A stretch of 64,000 nt of DNA, from positions 49,988,930-50,052,929 of the forward strand of contig NC_053148.1 in NCBI RefSeq assembly GCF_016808335.1, read 5' to 3'. The DNA comes from Panicum virgatum (taxonomy: Eukaryota > Streptophyta > Magnoliopsida > Poales > Poaceae). The notes under the pieces were generated by a model, which did not search any database, was not told the origin of the DNA, and saw nothing but the letters and a program-made list of their open reading frames with translations. The first letter of the stretch is position 1; every line of letters starts with the position of its first letter. Below, one piece after another: positions 10,322 through 21,167 of this stretch. A program made the position numbers and the translations under genes.

Positions 10322-11332
10322 TACTGCACGAGGGCACAGCGCACTTGCTGGGTATTTTATCACATCGCGATGATGGATCATGTACCGACCGGATAAAGTA
10401 TTGAACTTTTGATTGAATCTAACCTAAATTGGAGTGCGCGAACCCGGCCATACAGTGACACACACCGTTGTCACGGAGCTGATGAGCCGATCCACACACA
10501 CAGTTCAAGAAATAAAAAGGAAAGAAAAAGAGAGGTAGCTGATCCAAAACCGAAAGTCCAAACACAACACGGAATGTCCCATACCATAGTTGTATCTATG
10601 TCACCATCAGCAAGGAGCTCTGATCCATATGACCGCGCCTTCTCTCCATGCCACCACGTCGTGTGAAGGGAGGAGTCTCCTAGCGGATGCTGCTTCTGTC
10701 GTCGCCACGTCTCACGTGTAACTACTTTCATCATTAATATACAACATTCGTGTACTCATATAATCATTTTATTTATCATTTTGAATATGTTAGTATACTA
10801 ATTCTAAAATAATTAAAGAGATATATATACAAATTTCAAAAACATCCCCTTTTTAAATATATTATAGTTACATGTACTTTACTAATAATATATAAAAAAT
10901 AAATATGTCTACATATATACTCTATGTATGATCACCCAAAGTATATATCATTATAGATATTCTAGTACGATTACATACTTCATGTACATATTCTTCTTTT
11001 AGATCAGATACGTCCAATATCATGAGATACACATGTGAGAGTAGCTATTTTTCGATATATATATCATATATAATTGAAGGAACATATATATCTAGCTACA
11101 GAAATAGATAAAGTCTGCTCCATCTGTTTGTATGCATATAGTGCACATACATACGTCGATATTCTTGTCTTGTTTCGTAACAATATAGCTTTTTGCAACA
11201 AAACTGAAAAGATAAAAAGAAAAATACTGTACATTGTTCGTGGCAAGCACAGACACCGGAAAGCATAGGTGTAGCACAAGGCTCTGTGTCTGCAATTGGG
11301 CCCTTCCGCCGACCGGGTGAAATAGTAAACAA
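10322..11332. other. Intergenic DNA upstream of the catalase gene
   Basis: This AT-rich stretch contains several ATATAT runs (10880-11100) and no supportable coding frame. The last few hundred bases presumably contribute to the catalase promoter. I see no recognisable transposon boundary. Confidence 0.4.
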
Positions 11333-11344
11333 GTCCACGTGGAC
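11333..11344. promoter_or_regulatory. Palindromic G-box / ABRE upstream of catalase
   Basis: GTCCACGTGGAC is a perfect 12-bp palindrome centred on CACGTG, about 205 bp before the catalase ATG and about 75 bp before a TATA-like ATTATATT (near 11413-11420). G-boxes of this form bind bZIP/ABI5-type factors. The maize Cat1 gene is known to be ABA-responsive through such elements, so ABA or osmotic control here is a reasonable inference. Confidence 0.55.
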
Positions 11345-11547
11345 GGGGAGGCGAATCGAGAGCGAGCGGAGAACGAAACCGTCCTCCTCCTCGCCTCCTC
11401 TCCTCTTCCCCCATTATATTTCTCCTCTTGCATTGCTTCTTCCCCGGGGCACTCCTCGTCCTTATCGTCAACCACCATTGCTCCTTTCCCCCAAGCAGCG
11501 CAGCTCCTCCAGGACCCAATCCCGCCGCGATCCCGGCCCAGCCAGCC

Positions 11548-14500
11548 ATGGATCCGTACAAGGTTAGTCCTGCCTTTGAGCCATCTCCTGGCTCCCTCCC
11601 TCCCTCCCTCCCTCCCTTCTAGAGTCTAGAGATCCTCGATCTGATCGGATTTCCCCTCTTGGTTCTTGCAGCACCGCCCGTCCAGCGGCAACAACACCAG
11701 CTTCTGGACCACCAACTCCGGCGCCCCCGTCTGGAACAACAACTCCGCCCTCACCGTCGGCCAGCGAGGTACTCCTTCCCTGTCGCTTCTGCCTTTGCTT
11801 CCCTTTTTTCTCTTTTTCACCCCCTGCGTTTAGCATACGTGCCTCATGTGGCTGGGTGACCTTAATCACACGGATACGTGGTCGCGAATTCGCGATGCGA
11901 TGATCTGGGGCACCCCTGGGGAATCAGAGGCTTCTCCTCCTCCTCATCTCAGGACCAGTGGGCTGTGCAACCTCGACTCTAACAACACTAGACGTGACCG
12001 ATTGTGCCTTGCTACTTGCTATGCTCATCCAAAGTTTGCATCTTGAAGCTATTTTCATTTATTCTATGTGTACAATTTTCATTGCTGTTCCATATCGATT
12101 GTTTAGCCTGCTTCTATTTATTAAAAGTACTCAACTGAGTTATGGTTACTCTTCTGCAATTCTGTAAAAGTGTAAAGGTCACGTTCCTTGACAACTCTAG
12201 GGGGGGGGGGGGGAGGGGGACCTTATGTTTCAGTCTTTTGTCTGGATATTTTCGTCAATCACTGTCAAACTATTTATTTGTCTTAAAGGAATAAAGTGCC
12301 TTTCAGATACAATAAGCCATAATTCATTTATACTGATAAATCTAACTTGATTAGCAATTTCATGGTAGTAAAGTGAGGGGGTAATCACCGTAGCTGATTG
12401 TTACTGACCTGGACACCTGGTACATCTACCTTTGACGATTACCTGGGTAGGGTTGAATTACTACCACAAGAACATACCCTGTTCTCCTATGACCTTGAAA
12501 GTGATTGGAACTCAAGTTTGGTTCTTCTAAATGTCATCGTCACAGAAAGTACCACAACAATTACAGGATATATTTGCACCTATTATAACCAATATGTTCC
12601 TATCAGTGATGCTGCAAAAAAAACCTGGCAACTTCTTTTTTTAGGAGTATTTTTTGGTCTACCAGCAGCACTTATGTTTTGGAATTATTACGTACAATTT
12701 CTCATTCATGGCTTGACATGATGTATTCTTCTCTGGCAGGACCCATCCTCCTTGAGGACTACCATCTGATTGAAAAGCTTGCTCAGTTCGACAGGGAACG
12801 TATCCCTGAACGTGTAGTCCATGCACGGGGAGCCAGTGCCAAGGGTTTCTTTGAAGTAACTCACGATGTTTCTCACCTTACATGTGCTGATTTTCTCCGA
12901 GCTCCTGGGGTTCAGACCCCTGTTATTGTTCGGTTCTCCACAGTTGTGCATGAGCGTGGAAGCCCTGAGACCTTGAGGGATCCACGTGGTTTTGCTGTCA
13001 AGTTCTACACCAGAGAGGTACTGATGAAAAATCTTAACTTGCTTCCCTGAAAAATGTGTACCTATTTTGACTGCTCTGTTTGCTGTTATGATTTGGACAT
13101 GAACTTCTTCAAAAACCTCTGCAAGTTCTGCGACACATTTTGGCCAATATGTTTCTGTCTAAATATTCCTAATGCATTCATCAAAAACTGTAGTAACAAT
13201 TTTTAACCTAGCAATGGTAACTTGAATAGTGTCCTTGCCATGAGCTGCTAATGATATCTTACATCCAATCATTCGTTGTTTTTCTCAGTTGAATGGCTGA
13301 TTACCCCCTCCCCCTTTTGAACTTGTGGGCCTATGCAATTGACTGTTCACCTTATCATTGGGAGTTTAGGATATTCTTTGGTGGAGACATGCTGCTGACC
13401 TATTTCTATGCTGTTCATTAACTTTCTCCCAGTTGCTGACACCTTATATTGACCTTTTTATATCCAAGGGATAGATCTTGATGGATTTCGTCCTGCTATT
13501 TTCAGGGTAACTTTGACCTTGTGGGTAACAACATGCCTGCCTTTTTCATCCGAGATGGGATGAAATTCCCTGACATGGTTCATGCTTTCAAGCCAAACCC
13601 AAAGACCAATTTGCAGGAGAACTGGAGAATAGTAGATTTCTTCTCACACCACCCAGAGAGCATGCACATGTTCACCTTTCTCTTTGATGATGTTGGCATC
13701 CCACTCAACTACAGGCACATGGAGGGTTTTGGTGTGAACACCTACACCTTGATCAACAGGGCTGGAAAGCCTCACCTTGTCAAATTCCATTGGAAGCCTA
13801 CTTGTGGTGTGAAATGCTTGTTGGATGATGAAGCTGTTACTGTTGGAGGCACCTGCCACAGCCATGCCACAAAGGATCTATATGATTCTATTGCGGCTGG
13901 GAATTTCCCAGAATGGAAGCTTTACATTCAAACCATTGATCCTGACCATGAGGATAAATTTGATTTTGACCCACTTGATGTCACCAAGACCTGGCCAGAG
14001 GATATCATCCCACTGCAGCCTGTTGGAAGGATGGTCCTGAACAAGAACATCGATAACTTCTTTGCAGAAAATGAACAGATTGCTTTCTGCCCAGCTATCA
14101 TTGTCCCTGGAATCCACTATTCTGACGATAAGCTACTTCAGACGAGAATTTTCTCCTACGCTGACACCCAAAGGCACCGCCTTGGTCCAAACTATCTGAT
14201 GCTTCCTGTGAATGCACCAAAATGTGCTCACCACAACAACCACCATGATGGCTTCATGAACTTCATGCACAGGGATGAAGAGGTACTTTGTTCTTTGGCA
14301 TTTTTACCTCCCTTAGACCCTTAGCATGCCGGTCTGTTGCACCCATTATACAGTATTTCTAGCCATTAACATAAATACAATGAAATCTCATTTGCACATA
14401 TATCTATTTTCCTTGATTTTTCAGGTGAACTACTTCCCTTCGAGGTTTGATACAGTCCGTCATGCTGAGAAGGTTCCTATCCCTCCCCGTGTTCTGACAG

Positions 14501-15099
14501 GCTGCCGTGAGAAGGTCAGTAAACTTAAATTATAACAATACCATTAAAGTTGTTCCAATATACTCTGGTGGCTACATTGTGCTTATGTACTGCATATGTG
14601 GATGACCATTCGAAAAGTCATCATTGAGCTCATCTCTGATCTGGTAATGTTGGGTCTGCAGTGCATTATCCATAAGGAGAACAACTTCAAGCAGGCTGGT
14701 GAGAGATACCGATCCTTTGACCCTGCAAGGTTTGCCCTCCCACCTGAGTTTAATTGTTTTTGAGGCATGGGAAGGGTTTGAGCTGTTGTTTGGCTAATTA
14801 AAGTGTTTTGGTGTGGAAACACACAGGCAAGACCGGTTCATCCAGCGGGTGGTCGACGCTCTCTCAGATCCTCGTGTTACCCATGAGCATCGTAGCATTT
14901 GGATCTCCTACTGGTCTCAGGTATTTGTTTTTGTTGGTTTTTGGTGAAATGCACACCATTGGGGCCATGTACAACTGTGCATATCCTTATCTTTTGATCT
15001 TGGTGCTGAAACCTGAGTATGTTTACCCCTATGCTGCAGTGCGATGCATCCCTCGGCCAGAAGCTGGCATCTAGGCTCAACCTGAAACCAAACATGTAG
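11548..15099 (+). CDS. CATB: Catalase, peroxisomal (CatB/Cat1 type)
   Basis: It breaks 2 H2O2 into water and oxygen in peroxisomes. Eight exons with GT-AG borders: 11548-11562, 11672-11768, 12740-13017, 13506-14282, 14425-14514, 14662-14729, 14827-14920 and 15040-15099. They join to 1479 nt, 492 residues, the normal plant length. The start MDPYK has a tiny 15-nt first coding exon, as in other grass catalases. Catalytic His65 and Asn138 and the haem-ligand Tyr348 (in [12 protein letters not shown]) are all present. The C-terminus keeps the QKL tripeptide 13 to 11 residues from the end, the internal PTS1-like signal of plant catalases, within [14 protein letters not shown]. No lesion is seen. 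From memory it is closest to rice CatB and maize Cat1. Confidence 0.97.
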
Positions 15100-16041
15100 A
15101 TCAAGGATGAATACGTGCACAGACGAGGCGCACCGGAGGTGGATACAACATGAAGTGTGTGATGTTGGGAATGATTGTAACATTGAATAATTACTAATGG
15201 ACGTGATAGTAGTACGTATCCTGAGGTGTGAACCAGTGGTGGTTATCCTATCCAGGAACTTTGCCCTGCTTCATCTTTGCAAGAAAGACATGCAGTACAA
15301 TAAAGAAGAATGTGGTGGATTATAATAGCAGTGTGGTGTTGTGGTTGTTTGGCTTCGTTGTTGCCTTGCAGGATGCTCGGCACCTAAAAGGAAGAAATAC
15401 AGTAATGGATTTACCATAGGTGTACTTTGAGTTTAAATCAATAATTGACCCTGCCTGTAGGCTTTCATGGCTATTAGGTACCGTATGTGCTTGATAACCT
15501 TGCCGAATTGCTGACGTATTTGTTGCCCCCTGTTGTCGGCTGACTCTAAAAGTTTTACTTGGTATTCTTTGCCGACTCAAAAGTTTGCATAGCATATTTA
15601 TACGATTTTCACCAATTCTCAGTGCATTGTGAATTAATTCACCGGTGATACAAGTTGGTTAGTGTATTTGATTGCTTGCTTATTGTTCTTGAGCTGTCCA
15701 GAGGTCTTATTCCTTCACTAGTAAGATGCGTGTGCTAATGCCACGGATAAATTATAGATTAAAAAAAATGGATACATGTGACACGCAAAAAAAATTAAGG
15801 CTAAAAAGAAACAAAATCATTAGCCAGAGGTAAATCAGCAACTGGCACTTGAATACAAGTAGCAGGTTTATTTCACAAGCTATCCTTCTACCTCTCCAAT
15901 TCTTTAACGCAACATAGTTTCACCAGATCTGGAATAATAAGACACAATCTGGATCTATATGTAGAAGATTACCTAATACGACAAAGTTCAAAGGATCACC
16001 ACCCAATATGGCCCTAACTGTCTATCAACAACATGAAGCAA
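15100..16041. other. Catalase 3' region and intergenic DNA
   Basis: The first 200-250 bases are the likely catalase 3'UTR, with AATAATTACT near 15186 and a canonical AATAAA at about 15298 as candidate polyadenylation signals. The remainder, to 16041, holds no recognisable gene or bounded element. Confidence 0.5.
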
Positions 16042-16791
16042 TCATGTAGAGAAAAGGACTCCAGCCCTGCTATGTGGCTTCTCATATCGGTTCTCTACAT
16101 GGAGCCACAACCTGTATTTTCTGTCAACGATGCATCCTTCATGCTTTGATCCATTGTCTTTCCAATAATAATCACCAAGGATATTTCTTCCCCTAACACA
16201 AGTGATGGGAAAAGGTACAAACATCATGATAGAAGGTCATGCCTACAACAGAAAAGAACCCATCTAGCATAATTGAATGAAGCATACAAATGATTATTAA
16301 ACTTGAAACACAATGACTTTCCTGAGTAATCCAATTTCATTTCACTTGTATACAGTCAGATAGAAAATTAACAGTTGTTCCTGTTGGCAAATATATAGCA
16401 TTAAATTCCGATCAAAATCATTGCATCACAGTTCTTGAATTAAGAATTATTGCACTGCAAGCTAAAGGTCTTTGAAGTGGAAAATGTTGTTACTGATCAT
16501 TTTGTCAGTACCATGTCCGAAAAATGCATCGAAAGCAGATGGATGACCAATACTAAATGGGAGGGCTGTCACTGTTTGCAAAATGGACATAAAGCAGGCA
16601 GTGCGTTTTTATGTTGTAGAGCTAGGTCGACAGAGAGTAGGAAACAATAGAGGATATATGAGAATATTAGGATTTATTGGATTAGGGAAAAGTTGATTAT
16701 AGGAATATTGTGCTTGTGTTACCTTAAAAGTCTCTTGGTCGCATAGATCCTCGATGTAATGTTTCTGTCCTTTTCTCTGCGGATCAAAGAT
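16042..16791 (-). other. Unassigned minus-strand exon-like fragments
   Basis: Three pieces look like exons with splice borders but I do not recognise them. 16723-16791 has an AG before it and GTAACA after it, 23 codons, IFDPQRKGQKHYIEDL in one frame. 16462-16552 follows a TTTAG and can be read as IGHPSAFDAFFGHGTDK, ending at a stop. 16042-16192 follows a TTAG and reads RNILGDYYWKDNGSK then YRLWLHVENRYEKPH to a stop. The middle piece ends at a stop before the third, and the phase between the first two is ambiguous, so they do not form one simple gene. They may be relics of a gene next to the catalase or coincidental open stretches. Confidence 0.3.
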
Positions 16792-16915
16792 CTGGGAACA
16801 GCACAGCCATGGTAAATCATCAGAATAACAAATCTCAACAGTATGTTGGACTGGTTTTGAACAAAATTAGAACTGGCAAAGGTGCCTGTCCACTATATTT
16901 TCTCTGCAGTACAAT

Positions 16916-17317
16916 CGCATGTTTCGTTGGATTTGTGGGCATACAAGGATGGATCGAGTTCGAAACGATGATATATAGGATAGGCTAGGGATAGCACCAA
17001 TTGAAGAAAAGCTTATCCAACACCGGCTGAGATGGTTTGGACATGTCCAACGGAGACCGCCAGAGGCACCAGTACATAGTGGTATCCTAAAGCACGACGG
17101 TAATATGAGGAGAGGCAGGGGCCGGCCGAAGTTGACATGGGAAGAAACAATTAGAAGAGACTTGAAAGACTGGAGTATACCTAGAGATTTGTCCTTGGAT
17201 AGGAGTGCTTGGAAAACCGTGATTTACGTGCCAGAACCATGAATAATGGTCTTTGTTGGGTTTCAACTCTAGCCTACCCCAACTTGTTTGGGATTAAAAG
17301 ACTTTGTTGATGTTGAT
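16916..17317 (+). mobile_element. 5'-truncated RTE-type LINE tail with 7-bp TSD
   Basis: This is the last 402 bp of a plant RTE-clade retrotransposon. The coding end reads MFRWICGHTRMDRVRNDD, then LIQHRLRWFGHVQRRPPEAP, with a stop inside (ATATAG near 16976) and the natural stop before 17245. It is followed by the conserved 3' tail CTACCCCAACTTGTTTGGGA and terminal TTGATGTTGAT repeats. GTACAAT flanks it at 16909-16915 and 17318-17324. The fragment is non-functional. A second, shorter tail of the same kind sits at about 57850-57917. Confidence 0.85.
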
Positions 17318-17324
17318 GTACAAT

Positions 17325-17850
17325 GCCAATGGTTCAGACTAATGCTATTATGCCAAATATACTTGCTTCAGATGGCTGTAGATACAACAGATAAAAGATT
17401 TCAATTTATGTTCTTATATAACTGCGAAGATTAAATAGTATTTGTGTTTGTTATTTGCTTAGTTGCCCACATTAGGGAAGCACATCCATTTAATGCTGTT
17501 CTAACAAAACCATGAAGGACAACTGAGAAATATAACTGTACACGCATTGCAATTCCTATTATAATTTATAAATGGGTATGCAGAGGAAATCTCTAAGAAC
17601 AAATTTAGCTAACAAAAAAATATATACAAATTACAAAGCCTACTTAAAATATCTCAATTAATGGATTCAGGGCCATATGATTCTTCATTCAGCCAACTCA
17701 AGTATATAGCGTGCTTCATCACCATTGAATATCTTTATGATCTGAATATTGGTCACTTCTGGAAAAAAAAACTCATTTAGTCAAATTGTGAAGCGAAACT
17801 TTTGTCAGACAACAAACTGAAGGGCAAGCATCCCCTCGCTCTATTGAAGG
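17325..17850. other. Intergenic DNA
   Basis: AT-rich sequence between the RTE tail and the receptor-kinase relic. I see no gene, bounded transposon or RNA gene. Confidence 0.4.
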
Positions 17851-18450
17851 TAGCATTGTCAAATTGCCTGAGTTGCACCTCGCGCACACTAATTTATCAG
17901 GACCAATCCCAGAACTCCTAGGTAATTCAACATCGCTGCTAGCCTTGATCTACCCTTCAATAATTATACAAGGTGAAGTACCAAAAGAAGGGGTTTTCAA
18001 GAATCTAACTGGGCTATCAATATGCGGAAATAATGAGTTATGTGGTGGAATACCACAGCTCCATCTACCACAATATCCAGACTCTCCTGCAAGGAAAAAT
18101 AAGAAGGCCATGTCACTGTCTCTTAGAATAGCAGCACTTACAACAGGAGCTATCCTGGTTTTATTCTCTGGGCTTGCTTTAGCTGCATTTCTTTGCAGAA
18201 GGTCTAAGGCTGCAGTGAAGAATTAGCAACTGTCATCTCCTCATACGACACAATACTCAAAGCAAACGATGGGTTCTCAGGGAAGGTAAGGTTCAGTGTA
18301 CAGAGGTACTGTAGAAAATCACGGTGTTCCTGTGGCTGTCAAGGTATTTAATCTTCAGCAACCAGGATAGAACAAAAGTTTCCAGGCCGGATGTGAAGCA
18401 CCGTGAAGGGTGAGGCACCGATGCAATAACCACCAACGTCAAGACTTCAG

Positions 18451-18510
18451 AGCACTAGGCTTCGAGTTCATGCCTAATCGAGCACTAGGCTTCGAGTTCA
18501 TGCCTAATCG
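18451..18510. repeat. Perfect 30-bp tandem duplication
   Basis: The unit beginning AGCACTAGGCTTCGAGTTCA occurs twice head to tail (18451-18480, 18481-18510) without a mismatch. It lies in the kinase relic, coding FEFMPN-like residues, just before the hAT insertion. Identity between the copies suggests a recent slip. Confidence 0.95.
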
Positions 18511-18534
18511 AAGCTTGGATGGCTGGATCCACTC

Positions 18535-19442
18535 CAATGTTTTACAGTCGTTCGGTCGAACCTAGTCGCCATGGCACCGATAAGGTGATTAGTCGAGATT
18601 AGCCGTCGATCAGGTCGATTAGTCGAGCCTAGTCGTCTGTATAGTCGTCCTATCATACCAGGACCGATATGATATGTATACTATACATTACATTGTATAA
18701 TATCAAGCATGAACACTGCAATGATGCAGTGCTCTAGAGTAGGTTGAGAAGTCCTCGATTGATGCCTATTTGCTACTACTACTTCTGGTGGTTCACAAAG
18801 CATGGAACTTACTGACTTGGAGTACTTCTGTGTTTGTGGTTTTACTAGACCAGAAACTATGAATGAAGTGATTGCAGCTTGAGCAATTTTCATCTTGGCA
18901 TGCTTGACCTTTGTCCCAGAACTTGGTACCGGTACTCTTGCTGTTCCTTGTTTTCCTGGTTCTTGTTCAGCAGCTTCATCCCTTTCACCCTCTGCAGCTT
19001 CAGCCCCTTGCTCTTGTTCACCTTCATCTAATTGCACAAGCACAGTTCTTGATTTCTTCTTCAAGTAAGCATGCATGTCTTTCCTGACCATCTATGGAGC
19101 TTTCGGACATTTCACTGCATCCCCATAAACCCCAGCAAGGTGCTGCTTGAACCTTTTAATTCCTGAAGGAACAAACTTCTTGCAAAATATGCATTGCACC
19201 ATCTCCTTCTTAAGAGGATACCTAAAACCTAATGGGCCTAATACCAGCCCAGTAGTCCAAACGCCCAGTGAACACGGCCCATTACAGCAAAATTGATCGT
19301 TTTTCAGCCTAGTCAGCCGACTAATCGCGACTAATCGACGACTAATCGGACGACTAGAATTCTAGTCGCCCAGACCTAGTCGTTACTCCTTATCGGTGTT
19401 ACAGGAACGATAAGCCCGACTAATCGCGACTGTAAAACATTG
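18535..19442 (-). mobile_element. 908-bp hAT element carrying a BED zinc-finger relic
   Basis: The ends CAATGTTTTACAGTCG and CGACTGTAAAACATTG are perfect inverted repeats. The 8-bp duplication ATCCACTC flanks it (18527-18534, 19443-19450). Subterminal DNA is full of the short motif TAGTCG and its reverse CGACTA, the likely transposase binding sites. The interior minus strand encodes a BED zinc finger (VQCIFCKKFVPSGIKRFKQH, then CPKAP), a stop, and a frame from 19091 to 18681 starting MVRKDMHAYLKKKSRT with a Glu-rich stretch. The catalytic domain is missing, so it is a deletion derivative. It sits inside the LRR-kinase pseudogene. Confidence 0.92.
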
Positions 19443-20170
19443 ATCCACTCAGATACTGAAAGCCAAAGTGGAAATGGAGCAGGAGCACTCACCTTGGAAC
19501 AGAGTTTTAGATATTACCGTTGACATTGCAGAAGTATAGACTACCTTCATAATGGTTGCCAGGCATCAATCGTCCACTGTGATCTCAAGCCCAGCAACAT
19601 TCTTCTTAATCAGGACATGAGGGCTTGTGTTGGAGATTTTGGCATTGCTAGAATTCTTAATGGAGCTGCAAGAACAACTTATTAAATTCAAATAGAACCA
19701 TCGGAATAAGAGGCTCCATAGGATATGTTGCCCCAGGTAACTTCAATATGCTTCTATCTGCTTTACATTATTAGATTCAATTAGCTGTATGTTCGTTAAA
19801 CAAGTTTTGCACATACTTATTTATGCTCCAAATTGCAGAATATGGAGAAGGGCTTGTAGTATACAGTCTCGGCATTACTTTAATTGAAATGTTTATAGGA
19901 AGAAGCCCAACAGACGATATGTTCAGAGATGGGTTAAGCCTACATTACTTTGCCGAGGCTAAGGTCATGGAAATAGCAGATTCCAGAATCTGGCTTCATG
20001 ATGAAGCAAACAAGAGAAATGCTACAAGAGATACAACCAGAACGAAGGAATGTTTTGTGTCATCATCCAGCTTGGTGTGCTGTGCTCAAGGCAATCGCCC
20101 AGAGAGCGGTCATTAATAAGTGATGCCGCTGTTGAAATGCGTAATATCAGAAATACGTACCTCAGTACTC

Positions 20171-21167
20171 GGTCATGCTGTGCCATGTCATACGAAGAGT
20201 AATCACCATATAGTGAGTATTATGTTACTACTAATTGTCTATTGGACATTGCAGAATTTTCGGTTGTTTTCTTAGTGTGCTGCAAATTCATCAATTGGCA
20301 TTGTATCGTCTATTGTATATGACTCATCATTTCTGACAATATGTTTGTGTTTCTTAAGTCATAAATAAGAATAAGAAGAAGAAGAAAGTCATGCCAGTAT
20401 CTTTAAGAATAAAGTGCCTACAACAGGACACATCACCTTTCCTGGTCTTAATTTGGCTTGCGTTAGTTTTTTTTTTCTCGATTTTTTTTGCATTAGTTAC
20501 ATTTACAGGACGTCCAAGGCAGAGATGAAGACAGAACAACTGCCCTCAGTTCACTGAGATAGACCTTCCAATGGTGCCATACAATCATTCAAACAAACAG
20601 ATGGTTTCCTAGAATCCACTTTTATAAGGAAAATGGAAAATAAAGTACCATATACAGAGGTATTATACCATTAGCAATACCATTTTCAGTGCCATCTACA
20701 GTATAAATGAGACTAACAACATACGTTCACAGCTAGTCTGTTTTAGTCAACTGATCCATAACAAGGCCCTTTTGTTCTAGGCTTTTTGGCACAGTTCTGA
20801 GATTGGGAGCTTTGCTTTACATCCATGTTCTCAACATTCTTAAAATCAGTACTCCATTATAACTACAGTGTTCACATTGCAGGACATAAGAAGTTGAACT
20901 TCTTCATTGATGTGAAGGTTTATTCTTTTTGCAATTCATTCAAGGTACAGCAAATTCTAAAGTGAACAAAAAGAACACCTACTTTGTTGCAGGGTATAAA
21001 TCACCATGTTCACCAGTTGATACAAGAGTAGGCACATTACTATGCAGAAGAATGACAAGATTATGAAGGCTAAACTACGTTAGACACACCACTACTCTGT
21101 CTAACCATCTCCTAGTGAAATAACTTATGCTCCAAAGGAAAAATAAAACTGGATGAAGATTTACATG
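20171..21167. other. Intergenic DNA and GAUT 3' region
   Basis: No gene is seen. A GAA/AAG microrepeat lies at about 20370-20390. The part next to 21167 is the likely 3'UTR of the minus-strand galacturonosyltransferase. Confidence 0.4.

Larger units (their letters stand above)
17851..20170 (+). pseudogene. LRR receptor-like kinase pseudogene (LRR-XII/Xa21 type)
   Basis: Relics occur in the correct order. There is a last LRR (LHLAHTNLSGPIPELLGNST), the GNNELCGGIPQLHLPQ cap, a membrane segment (LRIAALTTGAILVLFSGLAL) and a stop at 18224-18226. Kinase pieces follow: [40 protein letters not shown] (about 19570-19610), [29 protein letters not shown] (about 19860-19920) and a tail with SDAAVEMRNIR. 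Several stops, frameshifts and missing blocks (most LRRs, the P-loop) make it non-functional. A hAT element is inserted at 18535-19442, and the 30-bp unit AGCACTAGGCTTCGAGTTCA plus ten bases is tandemly duplicated at 18451-18510. The intact family comprises pattern-recognition receptors. Confidence 0.9.

Noticed and set aside
12398..12721. 107-codon plus-strand open frame inside catalase intron 2, with a hydrophobic end
   Set aside because: It has no ATG near its start, lies between verified splice sites and overlaps the acceptor region. It is most likely intronic chance.
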